Source: SAT2750 sp964476375
GTDB lineage: Bacteria > Planctomycetota > Planctomycetia > Pirellulales > Pirellulaceae
NCBI GenBank assembly: GCA_964476375.1
Contig: CAYYZW010000082.1
Span: 1 to 5,618 of the forward strand
Direction of reading: 5' to 3'
Length of the DNA: 5,618 bases
Position 1 is the stretch's first letter. The number at the start of each line of letters is the position of its first letter. The notes beneath the pieces were generated by a model, which worked only from the letters and a program-made list of their open reading frames with translations, made no database searches and had not been told where the DNA came from. The position numbers and the translations under genes are program-made. Of the stretch, positions 4,722 to 5,618 are shown piece after piece.

Positions 4722-5618
4722 ATGTTACGGATTAGCGATCGCGGTTCTGCCAACACCTGTGACGGGGTGTCACGACGAGATTTTCTGCAGGTCGGTTCGC
4801 TGGGTGCGGTGGGTGTTTCACTGCCCCAGTTGCTGGCGGCCCTGGCCCGGGGGGCGGGCAAGGATTCGCACGACGATCGATCCGTGATCATGATTTTTAA
4901 CCTGGGTGCCCCCAGCCAGATTGACACGTTTGATCCCAAGCCGGAGGCGGCCGCCGAAATACGTGGCCCCTTCAAGCCGATCCAGACGCGATCTCCCGAG
5001 ATCCAGCTCACCGAGATCCTGCCCCGCCACGCGGCCGTGGCGGACCGCATCTCGCTGGTCCGAAGTTGTTTTCACACTGCCGCTGCGGTCCATGATACGG
5101 GGCACCAGATGATGCAGACCGGCCGCCTTTTCACCGGTGGCATTAACACGCCTCATGCCGGTTGTGCGCTGAGTTATCTGCGGGGCCGCCGTACGGATCT
5201 TCCGGCCCACGTGATCCTGCCGGAGCCGATGGGGCGGACCGGTGGAAACCTGCCGCATGGCCAGGATGCGGGTTTCCTGGGCAAGGGTTTCGACCCCTTC
5301 CTGCTGATGGCAGATCCTTCCAAGGAGAATTTCCAGGTCCCGGACCTGCTGCCTCCGGTGGAGATAGGGGAGGCCAGGCTCAATCGTCGGCGGCGACTGC
5401 GGCAGGTGGTCGAGGAGACGGTCCAGGGATTCGAGCAGAGCGAGAATGCCGAGTTGCTTGACAGCAGTTTCGAAGCCGCCTTCCGGCTGATGACCAGCCC
5501 GGCAGCGCGGGACGCATTTGACCTGTCCAAGGAACCACGCGCGGTCCGTGAGAAATACGGGATGAACCGGTTCGGGCAGTGCTGCCTGCTCTCGCGACGT
5601 TTGATCGAGGCCGGGGTC
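4722..5618 (+). CDS. DUF1501-family Tat-exported protein (N-terminal part)
   Basis: The frame from the ATG at 4722 stays open to the right edge, giving 299 residues without a stop; the family is usually over 400, so the C-terminus is missing. A twin-arginine signal is clear: S17-R18-R19-D-F-L-Q followed by a hydrophobic stretch at 24-41, so the folded protein is exported. The family block comes next, LGAPSQIDTFDPKP at 61-74 and RGPF at 81-84. Then come EILPRHAAVADRISLVRS (98-115) and the histidine pair H124/H128 in VHDTGHQMMQTGR. DUF1501 proteins have an alkaline-phosphatase/sulfatase-like fold and are greatly expanded in planctomycetes, often beside DUF1549/DUF1553 cytochrome-domain genes; their substrate is not established. 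Here the upstream neighbour is the divergent PAP2 gene instead. The block has GAPSQ where GGPSH is commoner. The ribosome binding site is weak (GGGA at about 4712-4715), but the position of the Tat motif supports this start; a GTG at 4704 is possible. Confidence 0.93.
   Translation, partial: MLRISDRGSANTCDGVSRRDFLQVGSLGAVGVSLPQLLAALARGAGKDSHDDRSVIMIFNLGAPSQIDTFDPKPEAAAEIRGPFKPIQTRSPEIQLTEILPRHAAVADRISLVRSCFHTAAAVHDTGHQMMQTGRLFTGGINTPHAGCALSYLRGRRTDLPAHVILPEPMGRTGGNLPHGQDAGFLGKGFDPFLLMADPSKENFQVPDLLPPVEIGEARLNRRRRLRQVVEETVQGFEQSENAELLDSSFEAAFRLMTSPAARDAFDLSKEPRAVREKYGMNRFGQCCLLSRRLIEAGV

Noticed and set aside
4475..5050. Minus-strand open frame continuing about 190 codons upstream of the PAP2 start
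   Set aside because: The extension is Ser/Arg/Pro-rich low-complexity sequence with no domain. It runs antisense to the well-supported DUF1501 gene and its promoter region. The PAP2 motifs and helices all lie after the ATG at 4474.
1..5618. Search for tRNA, rRNA, CRISPR, insertion sequences, phage or defence genes
   Set aside because: No cloverleaf, spaced repeats, transposase or integrase motifs, or terminal inverted repeats were seen. All well-supported genes look like ordinary chromosomal genes of one GC-rich genome.

Overview
The window looks like an ordinary chromosomal stretch of a GC-rich planctomycete (phylum Planctomycetota; lineage within it not resolved). The main grounds are a DUF1501-family Tat-exported protein (4722 to the window end), and a secreted protein whose C-terminus carries a 'GGPGTI...LVV...VH..I' signature that I associate with planctomycete secreted proteins. 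The two small genes at the left also have a planctomycete look. These assignments rest on recalled family patterns, not on a search.

Layout. Positions 1-78 hold the last 25 codons of an unrecognised plus-strand gene. Two small plus-strand genes follow, probably co-transcribed: a four-helix membrane protein (127-582) and a 106-residue protein with a C-terminal DWGKN motif (610-930). They converge with a run of five minus-strand genes. In transcription order these are a PAP2 phosphatase (4474-3761), a small exported protein (3691-3041), a thioredoxin-fold protein with a CGDC site (2958-2392), a SufE-like sulfur acceptor (2364-1897) and a ZIP-family metal transporter with two histidine-rich regions (1866-946). 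A 247-bp divergent intergenic region (4475-4721) separates the PAP2 gene from the plus-strand DUF1501 gene, which runs off the right edge.

How the genes may work together. The thioredoxin, SufE and ZIP genes are separated by only 27 and 30 bp and probably form one transcript. A reductant, a sulfur-transfer protein and a divalent-metal importer would fit iron-sulfur or metal homeostasis, but that link is inferred from gene order alone; no sufS, sufB, sufC or sufD is in view. The PAP2 and exported-protein genes are separated from the others by 69 and 82 bp and may have their own promoters. The left-hand pair has no assignable function.

I found no RNA gene, CRISPR array, insertion sequence, phage module or defence cassette. 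Nothing amounts to a clearly new system. The points most worth a second look are the thioredoxin-SufE-ZIP cluster, the Ser/Lys substitutions in the ZIP metal site, the DWGKN small protein with its membrane-protein partner, and the exported protein with the GGPG domain.
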